From Alphaproteobacteria bacterium (GTDB taxonomy: Bacteria > Pseudomonadota > Alphaproteobacteria > Thalassobaculales > Thalassobaculaceae), in the NCBI GenBank assembly GCA_022822665.1, contig JAJEAR010000076.1, positions 62,001 to 126,000 of the forward strand: a stretch of DNA of 64,000 nucleotides, written 5' to 3'. The position numbers and the translations under genes are program-made. The notes beneath the pieces are model-generated. The model saw only the letters and a program-made list of their open reading frames with translations. It did no database searches and was not told the DNA's origin. This document shows, in pieces, positions 1 through 8,967 of the stretch (positions are counted from its first letter, which is position 1; every line of letters begins with the position of its first letter).

Positions 1-149
1 GAGGAGACGGAACCCCGGGCAAAAATGAACCGGACCGGCGCACACGCCACCCGGTTCCGGCCCTGGAAGCAGGTTCCGGGACCGGCGCGTCCTGCCGGCG
101 CGCACAGCTGATCGCCAGGCACCGGATTCGGTGACCGCGCGCGGCGGGA

Positions 150-1010
150 CTATTCCCAGTCCGCCTCGCGCAGTGCCGGCACGTAGCGGCGGCTGACCGG
201 CACTTCGGACCCGTTTTCCAGAACAACCACGGTCCGCCCGGCGCGCCGCATGATCCTGCTGACCGCGGCCCGCGCTATCCAGTGCGAACGGTGAACCTGC
301 ATCCCCTCGGTTGTCCCCAGTTCCCTCAGCGCGTCGCCGAAGCGCATCAGCACCAGGTCCGAGCCCCTGTCGGTGTGGACCTCGACATAATGGTCGCGCA
401 TCTGAAGGTGCAGCAGCCGGCCGCGCCGGGCCAGCGGCAGGCGCTCGAGCAATGGCGGAACGACAGCCGCACCCGCGGTCCGCTGCCCGGAATCCCCCGT
501 AGCCGGCGGCACGGCGAAGGGAGCGCCGGAACCGGAGATCAGCGGCAGTTCGATCATCGTCCAGACGATCAGGCTCAACGCCATGTGGACCAGCGCCACG
601 GCCAGGAACAGCTCACCGCTCGGAAACGCCTCCGGCGGCGAGGCGGAAAACAGCAAGATCAGGGCGGATACCAGCGCCGTTCCCGGCACGGCGGCGGCGA
701 GGCTGCCGCCAAGGACACAGACGATGACCGGCACACGACCGGAAAACCACGTCACCGCAGGCAGGATGCAGGCGAGGGCTAACGCCCAGTTGCCGGCAAC
801 CGAAAGGACCCAGTAGGCCATCCGTTCGCCGAGCGGCATCCGCAGGTAGGTACCGAACGGGCCGAGATAGCCGAGGAACAGGACCGCGATGGCGAGCCCC
901 GCCAGGTGCCAGCGCAGACGGCGCCAGGTGAACCATTCGCGAAACGTGAATTGCCGCTGCGGCGCCGTTCGCGAAGGATTCCGTCTGTTGACGCAATCGC
1001 CGTTGGACAT
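150..1010 (-). CDS. Membrane-anchored LytTR-family DNA-binding regulator
   Basis: Predicted 286-residue regulator. The N-terminal half has four hydrophobic segments (roughly residues 30-50, 65-90, 95-120 and 130-155). The C-terminal 90 residues form a LytTR DNA-binding domain, with the typical block around MRDHYVEVHT and QVHRSHW and a C-terminal PVSRRY. LytTR domains bind direct-repeat promoter sites. With a membrane-embedded sensor half and no receiver domain, it probably responds directly to a membrane or ligand signal (inference). I chose the ATG at 1010 because it follows a purine-rich GGGGGA and leaves a 62-bp gap to the divergent gene at 1073. An open frame continues upstream to 1139, but it would overlap that gene. 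It may regulate the divergent DUF2141/oxygenase pair. Confidence 0.85.
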   Translation of the reverse strand: MSNGDCVNRRNPSRTAPQRQFTFREWFTWRRLRWHLAGLAIAVLFLGYLGPFGTYLRMPLGERMAYWVLSVAGNWALALACILPAVTWFSGRVPVIVCVLGGSLAAAVPGTALVSALILLFSASPPEAFPSGELFLAVALVHMALSLIVWTMIELPLISGSGAPFAVPPATGDSGQRTAGAAVVPPLLERLPLARRGRLLHLQMRDHYVEVHTDRGSDLVLMRFGDALRELGTTEGMQVHRSHWIARAAVSRIMRRAGRTVVVLENGSEVPVSRRYVPALREADWE

Positions 1011-1072
1011 TCCCGTCCCCCGTGCTTCCTCAACGACACGCAACATACGCACTCGAAAGGGAGTACCAAAGA

Positions 1073-1570
1073 ATGAAGCGGATTCCTCTCCTTCTCGCCG
1101 CAGGAGTGTTTCTCTCCGGTCTGCCGGCGCTGACCACACCCGGGATCGGTGGCGCGGCGCTCGCCGCGGAACTGACGATCGCGGTCAGCGGCATCACGTC
1201 GGCCGAGGGGCGGGTCTATGTCTCGGTCCACCGCGAGGGTGAGAACGTCTCCTTTCCCGACACCGAAAGTGCTATCGCCGGCGCATGGCGCCTGGCGCGA
1301 GAGGGCGGGTTCAACATCTCGTTCTCCGGTCTGGAACCCGGCCGGTACGCCGTGAGCGGCTTTCATGACACCGACGACGATGGCGAACTCGACGCGAACC
1401 TGCTCGGCGTTCCCACCGAGAGCTTCGGCTTCGGCAACGGCGCATTGGGCCTCTTCGGCCCCGCAAGCTTCGAGGACTCCTCGATCGCCCTGAAGCAGAC
1501 GGAAACGATCCGGCTGCCGATCGGAGAGTCCGGTCCCGCCGCTTCGGCAGACCGGAAGAGCGACCAATGA
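1073..1570 (+). CDS. DUF2141 family secreted protein
   Basis: Predicted 165-residue exported protein. An N-terminal signal peptide (MKRIPLLLAAGVFL...ALAAE) is followed by a single beta-rich DUF2141 domain, recognisable from FSGLEPGRYAVSGFHDTDDDGELD and the downstream PTESFGF. DUF2141 proteins are small periplasmic or surface beta-sandwich proteins of unknown function. The start at 1073 has AAAGGGAG about 10 bp upstream; a longer frame from 1022 lacks this and would disrupt the signal peptide. The stop overlaps the start of the next gene as ATGA (1567-1570), so the two are probably translationally coupled. DUF2141 genes are often found beside carotenoid or retinal-type enzymes, which fits the neighbour. 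Confidence 0.85.
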   Translation: MKRIPLLLAAGVFLSGLPALTTPGIGGAALAAELTIAVSGITSAEGRVYVSVHREGENVSFPDTESAIAGAWRLAREGGFNISFSGLEPGRYAVSGFHDTDDDGELDANLLGVPTESFGFGNGALGLFGPASFEDSSIALKQTETIRLPIGESGPAASADRKSDQ

Positions 1571-3093
1571 CGATCAGCGGTATTCCGCGCCGCGGACTTC
1601 TGGCTGCGTCGGCCGCCTGCGGCCTGGCGCACCTGGCCCCTTTCGCGTCCGCCCTGGCCGGTGCCGGCGAGAACTGGAGCGACGCCTTTGACGCCGCGCT
1701 GGAACGCGACGGGATGCTGCTGGGCTGGAAGACGCCACCGGACCGGCTGGACACCGCCGCGCTCAGCGTCTCGGGCACCTGGCCGAACGGGCTGAGCGGC
1801 CGCTTCTACCGCAATGGCCCGTCGATACATGACCGTTTCGACCGCCGCTACAGTCACTGGTTCGATGGCGACGGCATGATCCAGGAATTCGCCATCGACG
1901 GTGGAAGGATTGCCCATCGCGGCAGGGTCATCCGAACGCCAAAGCTGGACCGGGAGGACGCGGCCGGGCGACGACTCCACGATGGTTTCGGTACCCACCT
2001 GCCGGGCGGCGCGCCGCTGCGGGGTCCGGACGGCATGAACGCCGCCAACATTTCCGTGCTGCACCACGGGGGCGAACTTCTCGCGCTGTGGGAGGGTGGC
2101 TCCGCCACCCGGCTGAACGAGTCCACGCTGGCGGCCGAGGGCTTCAAGAGCTGGAGCCCGGAACTGGACGGCGTCGCCTTCTCGGCGCACCCCAAGCGCG
2201 ATCCGCAGGACGGCACGCTGTGGAATTTCGGCATCCACCTTGCCCCGCAGCCGGCGATCGTCCTCTATCACATCGGTCGTAGCGGCCAGATGCTCGGCGT
2301 CGGCCTCGTCGATGCCGGTCCGCTCGGCCTGGTCCACGATTTCGCAATGACGCGGCGTTCCCTGGTGTTTGTCATCGAGCCTTTCCTGTTCGATCCGGCC
2401 CGGCTGGGCAGCGCCAGCTTCCTCGACGCCCACACCTGGCATCCACAGGCGGAGACCCGGGTACTGGTCATCGACAAGGCCGATTTCAGTGCGCGCCGCT
2501 GGCATGCCCTGCCCGCAGGCTTCGGCTTTCATTTCGGCAACGGCTGGGAGGACACCGACGGGTCGATCCGACTGGACTATTGCCGGGCACGCGACCCGGG
2601 CATCCTGACGGAAACGCTGCGATACGTGATGAAGGGTGAATTCATCGCGTCGTCGCCGCTGCGCTACACGCAGGTCCTCCTGCCGCCAAAGGGCGACGGC
2701 AGGATCGTCCCCCACGCCCAGGATGCGGAGTTCGCCAGGGTGGCACCGGCCGTCGTCGGCCGGCGGCACCGCTACGTCTACACCCTCGGCTCGCCTGCGG
2801 AACCGGTCGGCTGGACATTCCGCACCGTCGCCAGACGCGATCTCGAAACAGGTGCAATCGAGACATTCGACTACGGCCCCGGCAGGATCCCGGAGGAACA
2901 CCTGTTCATCCCGAAACCGGGCGGGAGCGGGGAGGACGACGGCTGGCTGATCGGCACGGTGCTGGACTGGAAGGCGGGCCTGACCGGGTTGTCAGTGTTC
3001 GACGCCAGGGCAATTCCTGCCGGCCCCCTCGCCCAGGCATGGCTGCCCTATCCGCTGCCGCTCGGTTTCCACGGCACGTTCGTTCGAGGCTGA
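1567..3093 (+). CDS. Carotenoid oxygenase (RPE65/CCD family), Tat-exported
   Basis: 508-residue member of the carotenoid cleavage oxygenase / lignostilbene dioxygenase family, which cleaves a C=C bond of a carotenoid, apocarotenoid or stilbene with non-heme Fe(II) and O2. The four iron-binding histidines are visible: H208 (SAHPK), H257 (VHDF), H322 (FHFGNGWED) and H502 (GFHGTFV near the C-terminus). Family motifs GRFYRNGP and HWFDGDGM are present. The N-terminus has a twin-arginine-type signal (PRRGLLAASAACG), so export in folded form is likely. It is coupled to the DUF2141 gene by a 4-nt ATGA overlap. The substrate cannot be deduced; carotenoid versus lignin-derived stilbene remains open. 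Confidence 0.92.
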   Translation: MTISGIPRRGLLAASAACGLAHLAPFASALAGAGENWSDAFDAALERDGMLLGWKTPPDRLDTAALSVSGTWPNGLSGRFYRNGPSIHDRFDRRYSHWFDGDGMIQEFAIDGGRIAHRGRVIRTPKLDREDAAGRRLHDGFGTHLPGGAPLRGPDGMNAANISVLHHGGELLALWEGGSATRLNESTLAAEGFKSWSPELDGVAFSAHPKRDPQDGTLWNFGIHLAPQPAIVLYHIGRSGQMLGVGLVDAGPLGLVHDFAMTRRSLVFVIEPFLFDPARLGSASFLDAHTWHPQAETRVLVIDKADFSARRWHALPAGFGFHFGNGWEDTDGSIRLDYCRARDPGILTETLRYVMKGEFIASSPLRYTQVLLPPKGDGRIVPHAQDAEFARVAPAVVGRRHRYVYTLGSPAEPVGWTFRTVARRDLETGAIETFDYGPGRIPEEHLFIPKPGGSGEDDGWLIGTVLDWKAGLTGLSVFDARAIPAGPLAQAWLPYPLPLGFHGTFVRG

Positions 3094-3982
3094 TCGTGGC
3101 ACCCAGCAACACAGTGGTGTGGATACGTCCGAACCCGGCCCGCGCGTGTGACCATGGTGGCATGGTTCCACGCTCCGGTGGCATGCGGCATTGCCCCCTT
3201 CGCGTCCGAAGGGAGCAACGGGACGGGGACTGCGTGGCACACGCGGTGCAGCGAACCCCGATCGGGACACATCCGCATTGCGCCGAGCCGGAGCCGTCGA
3301 GTTCGATCTCCGGCAGGTTGGTGCTGATCATTGAGAGGCCGTCGGACGCCGCTTCCCGCGCTGCATCGTCCCGGCAACGGGTTCCAACAGGGACCTGATG
3401 GCTTCAGGCGGCTCCGGGTCCATGCGCCCAGATCCTCGACCGGGAAGTGATTGCGACAGACCGGGAGAGGCTCGCCGCGACCCACAGCATCGCGCTCGTG
3501 CTCGTGTCCCATCGGATGCCTTGCCGGTTCCACACCGTATCATTGGTTGGAAGCACCGCCGCGACATGCGCAGGCCACCGAGCTGTACTCGCATCGGGGA
3601 CGGTGGGAAGGCAGTGTCCCGGTCCGGATCCGCGTCACTCTGGGTGTTGAATCGGGCAACAGAGCTCAGGCCCAATGATAGTCAATCAGGCAATTCCACA
3701 AAAAATTGTTGATAGTACCCCTTGGGAAACCACATTGGCGCCGATTGAGCATTTGCCTGCCGTGACCCCGTGTCACCGGTCTCGCGAACCTGGATGGGGC
3801 GCAGTCGAGCCTCCCCGGTTCCCGTGGCGCCCGTGTGCGTGCGATACGGGATCTACAAAGGATGCGAAGCAATCGGCGCGCAGGGTGGACGCTTCACCGG
3901 TCACCACCGGCACAGCGGGGCCCGCGCTGCTCGCGTCCTGTTGCCACCCCGGCCGGATTGACGGGTCGTCTGCGGCGGTTCG
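3094..3982. other. Intergenic region without a convincing gene
   Basis: Long gap between the carotenoid oxygenase and the SDR gene. Several short open frames exist, but none has recognisable motifs or a good ribosome binding site with consistent coding bias. A 7-bp stem-loop (CCCTTCG / CGAAGGG, 3196-3213) lies about 100 bp after the oxygenase stop and could be a terminator, but it has no T tract. An AT-rich patch at 3673-3715 contrasts with the surrounding high GC. It may be decayed sequence; nothing else is supported. Confidence 0.5.
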
Positions 3983-4726
3983 TCAGCAGACGTAGTTCAG
4001 GCCGAGACGGCCGCCGTCGACGTAGATGGTCTCGCCGGTGATATAGCTCGCCTTCTCGCTCGCGAGGAAGGCGACCACCTCGCCGATTTCCTCGGGTGTG
4101 CCGAGCCGCTTCAGTGGCGTGCGCGACATCACCATCTCGAGTGCCGCCGGATCGGCATTGACCGATGCCAGCATTGCGGTGTCGATCGACCCGGGACCGA
4201 CCGCGTTCACCCGGATGCCGTGCGGCGCCAGCGCCAGCGCGCTCGCCCTGGTCAGCTGCGCCAGTCCACCCTTGGACGCGCAGTAGGCCGCGATGGACGG
4301 GATCGCGACCTGGGCATTGATCGAGGACATGTTCACGATGGCGCCGCCGGTCCCCGCCTCGATCATCGAGCGTGCTGCCCTCTGGGTCGCGAGAAACGGG
4401 CCGACGAGATTGACGCCGATCACCCGGCGGAAACTGTCGAGCGAGGTCTCGAGAAAATCACCGGGTTCGGCGATCCCGGCACAGTTCACCAGCACCGAGA
4501 GCGGCCCGACCTCGCGGCCGATGCGGTCGAACAGCTCGTCGACCGCACCGGGATCGCCCATGTCGCAGGCAAGGCCGAGACCGCCGATCCCGTCAGCGGC
4601 GTCACGCACCCCCTCGGCGTCGATGTCCGCCAGCACCATGCGGGCGCCGTCGCGGGCAATGGCCTTCGCGCAGGCAAGTCCTATCCCCCGGGCCGCACCC
4701 GTAACCAGCGCCGTTCTGCCTTCCAT
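3983..4726 (-). CDS. SDR family NAD(P)-dependent oxidoreductase
   Basis: 247-residue classical short-chain dehydrogenase/reductase. The Rossmann cofactor motif TGAARGIG is at residues 9-16, the NxAG-type motif appears as NCAG at 81-84, and the catalytic residues are Ser134/135, Tyr148 and Lys152 (YCASK). The acidic residue in VLADID (about 34) favours NAD over NADP. The C-terminus contains the usual PEEIGEVVAFLASEKASYITG block. Its substrate is a hydroxyl or ketone compound that cannot be named. GGAAGG precedes the ATG at 4726. It lies 24 bp downstream of the peptide-binding protein gene on the same strand and may be co-transcribed with it. Confidence 0.92.
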   Translation of the reverse strand: MEGRTALVTGAARGIGLACAKAIARDGARMVLADIDAEGVRDAADGIGGLGLACDMGDPGAVDELFDRIGREVGPLSVLVNCAGIAEPGDFLETSLDSFRRVIGVNLVGPFLATQRAARSMIEAGTGGAIVNMSSINAQVAIPSIAAYCASKGGLAQLTRASALALAPHGIRVNAVGPGSIDTAMLASVNADPAALEMVMSRTPLKRLGTPEEIGEVVAFLASEKASYITGETIYVDGGRLGLNYVC

Positions 4727-4750
4727 CGCGCACCTTCCTTCCCGTCATCG

Positions 4751-6550
4751 TCACTGGTCCTGCGCGCCCGCTTCCCACCACCAGGTGTCGAGCGTGACAC
4801 CGTAGAGCGGTGTTACCGCCGGCCGGAGGAGCCCCTTCTGCCAGGCAACCCGGTCAACCCTCTGGTGGTAGAGCGGCACCACGTAGCGCCCCGACAGCAG
4901 CAACCGGTCGAGCGCGCGGGCCGCAGCGACAAATTCCTCGCGCTCCCGAGCCTCGGTCAGGTGCCGGATCATGGCGTCGACCCCGGCCGAGCGCACGGCG
5001 GGATAGTTGCGCGATCCCGGCCGGTCGGCCGCTGCGCTGCCCCAGAAGTGTTCCTGCTCGTTCCCCGGCGAGAGCGAGTTGTACCAGAAGTTGAAGACCA
5101 GATCGAAATCATACTCGCTCAGGCGGCGCTGATACTGCGCCCGGTCCACGGTCCGGATCTTCAGTGTGATCCCGAGGCGTTGCAGGGAATCGGCATAGAC
5201 ACCGGCCAGCCGTTCGAGCCTCGGGTTTGCCAGCAGCAGTTCGAACTCCACTGCCCTGCCGCTACCCGCATGGCGCAATGCCCCGTCCTCGACCCCGAAC
5301 CCGGCCCCGCGCAGCAGCATCAGTGCCTGGCGCAGGTTGGCACGGTTCCGCCCGTCGCCGTCCGACCGGGGCGGCCGGTAGCCGTTCGCAAGATCATCCG
5401 GCGGTATCTCGTCCAGGAACGGGCGCAGCAGCGCGCGTTCGCGGGGTCCGGGAGGGCCGGCTGCCGCAAGCTCGCTGTTGTCGAAATGGCTCCGGGTCCT
5501 GGTATAGGCCCCGTGCAGCAGCGTGCGGTTGATCCACTCGAAGTCGAGCGCGTGGATCAGGGCCTCCCGCACCGCGCGCCGGTCGAGCGGCGAGCGGCGC
5601 GTGTTCATCGCGATCGCATACATTCCCGACGGCCGGCCATGCGCGATCTCCGCGCGCTCGACCTGGCCTGACCGGTAGGCCGGAAAGTCATAACCGCCAG
5701 CCCAGCGTCCCGCGTCGCCTTCGACCCGGACCGATGACTCGCCGGCCTTGAAGGCCTCGAACGCGGTTGCCTCGTCGCGGTAGTAATCGTAGCGGATGGT
5801 GTCGAAGTTGAACCTGCCGCGATTGACCGGCAAGTCGCGGCCCCAGTAGTCCGGGTCGCGTTCGAGCACAACCGCGCGGCCCGGCTCGACCGAGGCGAAC
5901 CGGTACGGCCCGCTCCCGACCGGGGCCATCATGCCCGTGCTCGAGAAGTCGACCCCCTCGTACACCGATCTCGGCAGCACCGTCATCAACCCCATGATCA
6001 GCGGCATCTCGCTGTCAGACGGCTGCGCGAAGGTCATCCGGACCGCCAGCGGGCCCACCTGATCGCACCGTTCCACCCTGGAGTAGAAGCTGCGCTGGTT
6101 GGCACGGCCATGATCACGCAACAACTTCCACGAGAAGATCACGTCATCGACGGTCACCGGTTCCCCGGTATGGAACCGGGCCCTCGGATCAAGGTGAAAG
6201 GTGATCCACGACCGGTCGGGAGGAACCTCGACCCGCTCGGCGATCAGGCCGTAGAGCGTGAACGGTTCGTCACGTGACCGGGCAAGCAGCCGTTCGAACA
6301 CGAAGTTCGAGATACCCGCGCCGGCAACGCCGACCAGGGAATAGGGATTGAGCGTGTCGAAGGTCCCGACCGGGGTCATGCGCAGCACGCCGCCCTTCGG
6401 CGCGTCGGGATTGACGTAGTCGAACCGGGCGAAGCCGTCCGGGTACTTCGGGCTGCCGTGCATGGCGATCGCGTGCATCGGCGCCTGGGCATGCGCCGCC
6501 GGTGCAAGCAGCAGCGACAGACCGAGGGCGACCGCGCCGAACCGGGTCAC
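4751..6550 (-). CDS. YejA-like ABC transporter substrate-binding protein (family 5)
   Basis: 599-residue periplasmic solute-binding protein of the SBP_bac_5 family. The mature N-terminus (HAIAMHGSPKYP followed by FDYVNPDAPKGG) matches the YejA/microcin C-type subgroup, which binds oligopeptides or peptide-like compounds. A signal peptide ends near AHAQA. I chose the GTG at 6550, which makes a 4-nt GTGA overlap with the stop of the upstream racemase gene; the longer frame to 6667 would run into that gene. No permease or ATPase genes are adjacent, so this is an orphan binding protein in the window. Coupling to a racemase and proximity to a carbamoylase suggest uptake of modified amino acids or peptides (inference). 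Confidence 0.9.
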   Translation of the reverse strand: MTRFGAVALGLSLLLAPAAHAQAPMHAIAMHGSPKYPDGFARFDYVNPDAPKGGVLRMTPVGTFDTLNPYSLVGVAGAGISNFVFERLLARSRDEPFTLYGLIAERVEVPPDRSWITFHLDPRARFHTGEPVTVDDVIFSWKLLRDHGRANQRSFYSRVERCDQVGPLAVRMTFAQPSDSEMPLIMGLMTVLPRSVYEGVDFSSTGMMAPVGSGPYRFASVEPGRAVVLERDPDYWGRDLPVNRGRFNFDTIRYDYYRDEATAFEAFKAGESSVRVEGDAGRWAGGYDFPAYRSGQVERAEIAHGRPSGMYAIAMNTRRSPLDRRAVREALIHALDFEWINRTLLHGAYTRTRSHFDNSELAAAGPPGPRERALLRPFLDEIPPDDLANGYRPPRSDGDGRNRANLRQALMLLRGAGFGVEDGALRHAGSGRAVEFELLLANPRLERLAGVYADSLQRLGITLKIRTVDRAQYQRRLSEYDFDLVFNFWYNSLSPGNEQEHFWGSAAADRPGSRNYPAVRSAGVDAMIRHLTEAREREEFVAAARALDRLLLSGRYVVPLYHQRVDRVAWQKGLLRPAVTPLYGVTLDTWWWEAGAQDQ

Positions 6551-7269
6551 GCAAACCCCCGCGGCCTGAGCCCGGTCTGGAACCAGCAGATGAACCCGTA
6601 CATGTCGAAGACCGGCAGACCGGTATGACGCGCGATGTCGTCGGCATAGGGCGTCATGTTGGTGCACTCGAGCAGGATCGCGCCGAGCGAAGTGGATCGC
6701 CGGCCCAGCTCGTCGGCGGCCGCGATCAGGTCGGCGCGCGCGGCATCGACGTCGAGGCGCGTCTCGTTTCCGATTATCACCCGGCTGAACTCGGTGCCGG
6801 TCCCGTCAGTGCCGACGATCACCGCGTCCGCCGGCACGCCGGCCGCCCCAAGATGGCGCTCTGTCAGGGTCTGCGCCGAGATGGTGAGGATGCCGATCTC
6901 GCGGTCCGGCGGCAGCAGGCTGCGGATCATCCCGTACTGCATCAGCGACGACGTGGCGACGGGGACCCGGACCGCGGCGGCCAGTTCGGCCTGAAACAGC
7001 GACAGGAACCCGCAGTTGGTGGTGATCCCGTCACAGCCCGTGTCCACCAGTTCGCGGGCCGCATCGATGAAGGCGCCGGACAGGCCCTCGGCCTGTCTGC
7101 GGACCACGCGGTCGGGAGTGGCATGCCTGACCACCTTGTAGTGCACCGGAAACGGCCAGGTTCCGGCATTGCCGATATCGCCCGGAATCCGGGGGAACCG
7201 GGCATCCAGCATCAGGATTCCGACACTGGCCCCATAGACAGACTTGCCGCCCAGTGCAATTTTCCCCAT
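6547..7269 (-). CDS. Aspartate/glutamate/hydantoin racemase family protein
   Basis: 240-residue member of the Asp/Glu racemase superfamily, which uses two cysteines to invert an alpha-carbon without a cofactor. Both catalytic cysteines are visible: Cys86 in TTNCGF and Cys202 in LECTNM. The family is split among aspartate, hydantoin and related racemases and the sequence alone does not decide. The divergent neighbour is an N-carbamoyl-amino-acid hydrolase, which would suit hydantoin racemization. A strong GGAGG precedes the ATG at 7269, and the stop overlaps the GTG of the binding-protein gene. The gap to the divergent carbamoylase is only about 50 bp, so the two promoters must overlap. Confidence 0.85.
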   Translation of the reverse strand: MGKIALGGKSVYGASVGILMLDARFPRIPGDIGNAGTWPFPVHYKVVRHATPDRVVRRQAEGLSGAFIDAARELVDTGCDGITTNCGFLSLFQAELAAAVRVPVATSSLMQYGMIRSLLPPDREIGILTISAQTLTERHLGAAGVPADAVIVGTDGTGTEFSRVIIGNETRLDVDAARADLIAAADELGRRSTSLGAILLECTNMTPYADDIARHTGLPVFDMYGFICWFQTGLRPRGFA

Positions 7270-7319
7270 CAGGAACCTCCGCTTGCCTCACCACGCACCG
7301 ACCCCTGAGAGACAGTATC

Positions 7320-8561
7320 GTGCCCCGGATCAATGCCGACCGACTGATGACAGACCTTTCCCGACTGCGCGCCATCGGCGCCTTTGGCACCGGCGTGGTC
7401 CGCCCCGCCTTCAGCGCGGAGGACATGACCGCCCGCCGCTGGTTGCAGGACCGGTTCACCGAGGCGGGACTGGAGACCGTCATCGACGGGGTCGGCAACG
7501 TGTTCGGCCGCTCGCCGCGGCCCGGGCCGGCGCTCCTGGTCGGATCGCACTCCGACACCCAGCCCCGCGGCGGATGGCTCGACGGGGCGCTCGGCGTCAT
7601 CTACGCGCTCGAGATCGTGCGCGCGCTCGCCGAGGATGCGTCCACGGCCGACTATGCGGTGGACGCCGTCTCGTGGCAGGACGAGGAATCGAACTTTCTC
7701 GGCTGTCTCGGCAGCCGGTCCTGGTGCGGAGTGCTCGACGTCGAGGAGGAACGCGCCGCGCACGGTCGCGATGGCGAGAGCCTCCAGGACGCGCTGGTCA
7801 GGACCGGGCTTGCCGGGGTACCCCGACTGGTCCGCGAACCCGGGCGTCACGTCGGGTACCTCGAGGCGCACATCGAGCAGGGACTGGTGCTCGAGGACGC
7901 CGGCGAGCAGCTCGGCGTCGTGACTTCGATCGTGGGCATCCGCGGCATGGAACTGACCTTTACCGGCGAGACCAACCATGCCGGCACCACGACCATGGCC
8001 CGGCGCCGTGACGCCGCCACCGCCCTGTTCGAGGTGGCTCACCGCATCAATACCATCTTCCCGGAGCGCGCCGGGCCGCACACGGTCTGGACTATCGGCA
8101 ATGTCTCGCTCGAACCCGGTGCGGCTTCGATCATTCCGGGTCGCGCCACCCTGATGCTGCAGTTCCGCGACCCGGATGACGGGGTACTCGACAGGCTCGA
8201 GCAGACGGCCACGGAGCTGTGCGACGAGATCGCGGCCCGCGGGCGCATCGGGGTGGCCGTGCGCCGGACCCGCAGCCCGGTCCGGCCATCCCTGATGGAC
8301 ACCGACCTGCAGGACCACATCGCGGCGGCCGCGCAGGCGGTGGCGCCGGGGCGCTGGCGCAGGATGCCGAGTGCCGCGGGACACGATCCGATGGTGATCC
8401 ACCACTGCCTGCCCTGCGGCATGCTGTTCATCCCCTCGATCGGCGGCATCAGCCACGATTTCACCGAGGACAGCCACACCGAGGACATCGTTGCCGGCTG
8501 CCAGGCGCTCGCGGACGCGACAGCGTCCGTCCTCGCCGCGGCACGTGCCCGCGCCGGATGA
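7320..8561 (+). CDS. M20 family N-carbamoyl-L-amino-acid hydrolase / allantoate amidohydrolase-like
   Basis: 413-residue Zn-dependent amidase of the M20 hydantoinase/carbamoylase family. Such enzymes release the carbamoyl group from N-carbamoyl amino acids or ureido acids. Metal-binding motifs are VGSHSDT, DGALGV, the QDEESNFLG block (usually QEEEGSRF; here DEES) and the C-terminal HDFTEDSHTE. The dimerization-domain motif GETNHAGTTTM, ending in MARRRDA, is also present. The GTG at 7320 is preferred because the following INADRLMTDL aligns with the family N-terminus and GAGAGA precedes it; the ATG at 7347 is an alternative. It is divergent from the racemase gene and convergent with DUF427. Substrate specificity is not decidable from sequence. 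Confidence 0.88.
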   Translation: MPRINADRLMTDLSRLRAIGAFGTGVVRPAFSAEDMTARRWLQDRFTEAGLETVIDGVGNVFGRSPRPGPALLVGSHSDTQPRGGWLDGALGVIYALEIVRALAEDASTADYAVDAVSWQDEESNFLGCLGSRSWCGVLDVEEERAAHGRDGESLQDALVRTGLAGVPRLVREPGRHVGYLEAHIEQGLVLEDAGEQLGVVTSIVGIRGMELTFTGETNHAGTTTMARRRDAATALFEVAHRINTIFPERAGPHTVWTIGNVSLEPGAASIIPGRATLMLQFRDPDDGVLDRLEQTATELCDEIAARGRIGVAVRRTRSPVRPSLMDTDLQDHIAAAAQAVAPGRWRRMPSAAGHDPMVIHHCLPCGMLFIPSIGGISHDFTEDSHTEDIVAGCQALADATASVLAAARARAG

Positions 8562-8942
8562 TCACACGACCTCGATCCGGTCCACCCGGGACGGGTAGAA
8601 GGCGATGTGGCCATCGATGACGCCGGCCTCGTCGTAGGGCGTTTCATAGGACCAGGCCGCATCCTGCGACACCTGGTCGCCGACCCGGATCGACCAGTAG
8701 CTCGCGGTGCCCTTGAACGGACAGTAGGTGCTGTGCTGCGAGCGAACCAGCAGCCCGGCCCGGACATCCGCAGCCGGCAGGTAGTGGACGACCGGGTAGT
8801 CCGCCTCCCGCAGGGCGACGGCGCCCTGGCTGTCGGCGATCACCTCGCCATTGAAGGTCACGACAACCCGCCCGGGCTCGGGCCGGTAGTCGAGCTCCCG
8901 ATCGGGGTGCCGGAGGAATCCGGGCGCCGGTCCGCCAGCCAT
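8562..8942 (-). CDS. DUF427 domain-containing protein
   Basis: 126-residue DUF427 protein. The core has the family features VVVTFNGEVIADSQGA, a conserved Tyr-rich stretch, and STYCPFKGTASYWSI followed by AAWSYETP. DUF427 proteins are small single-domain cytosolic proteins of unknown function. I chose the ATG at 8942, which is preceded by GGAGTGGAGG; the frame extends to 9038 but without a signal for initiation. Its stop abuts the carbamoylase stop, so the two genes converge with no space for a conventional terminator. Confidence 0.88.
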   Translation of the reverse strand: MAGGPAPGFLRHPDRELDYRPEPGRVVVTFNGEVIADSQGAVALREADYPVVHYLPAADVRAGLLVRSQHSTYCPFKGTASYWSIRVGDQVSQDAAWSYETPYDEAGVIDGHIAFYPSRVDRIEVV

Positions 8943-8967
8943 CGTGCACCTCCACTCCCAGGGACGG

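Noticed and set aside
2906..3331. Small Cys-rich minus-strand ORF that could be taken for a peptide precursor
   Set aside because: It overlaps the end of the carotenoid oxygenase gene, has no ribosome binding site and no modifying-enzyme genes nearby.
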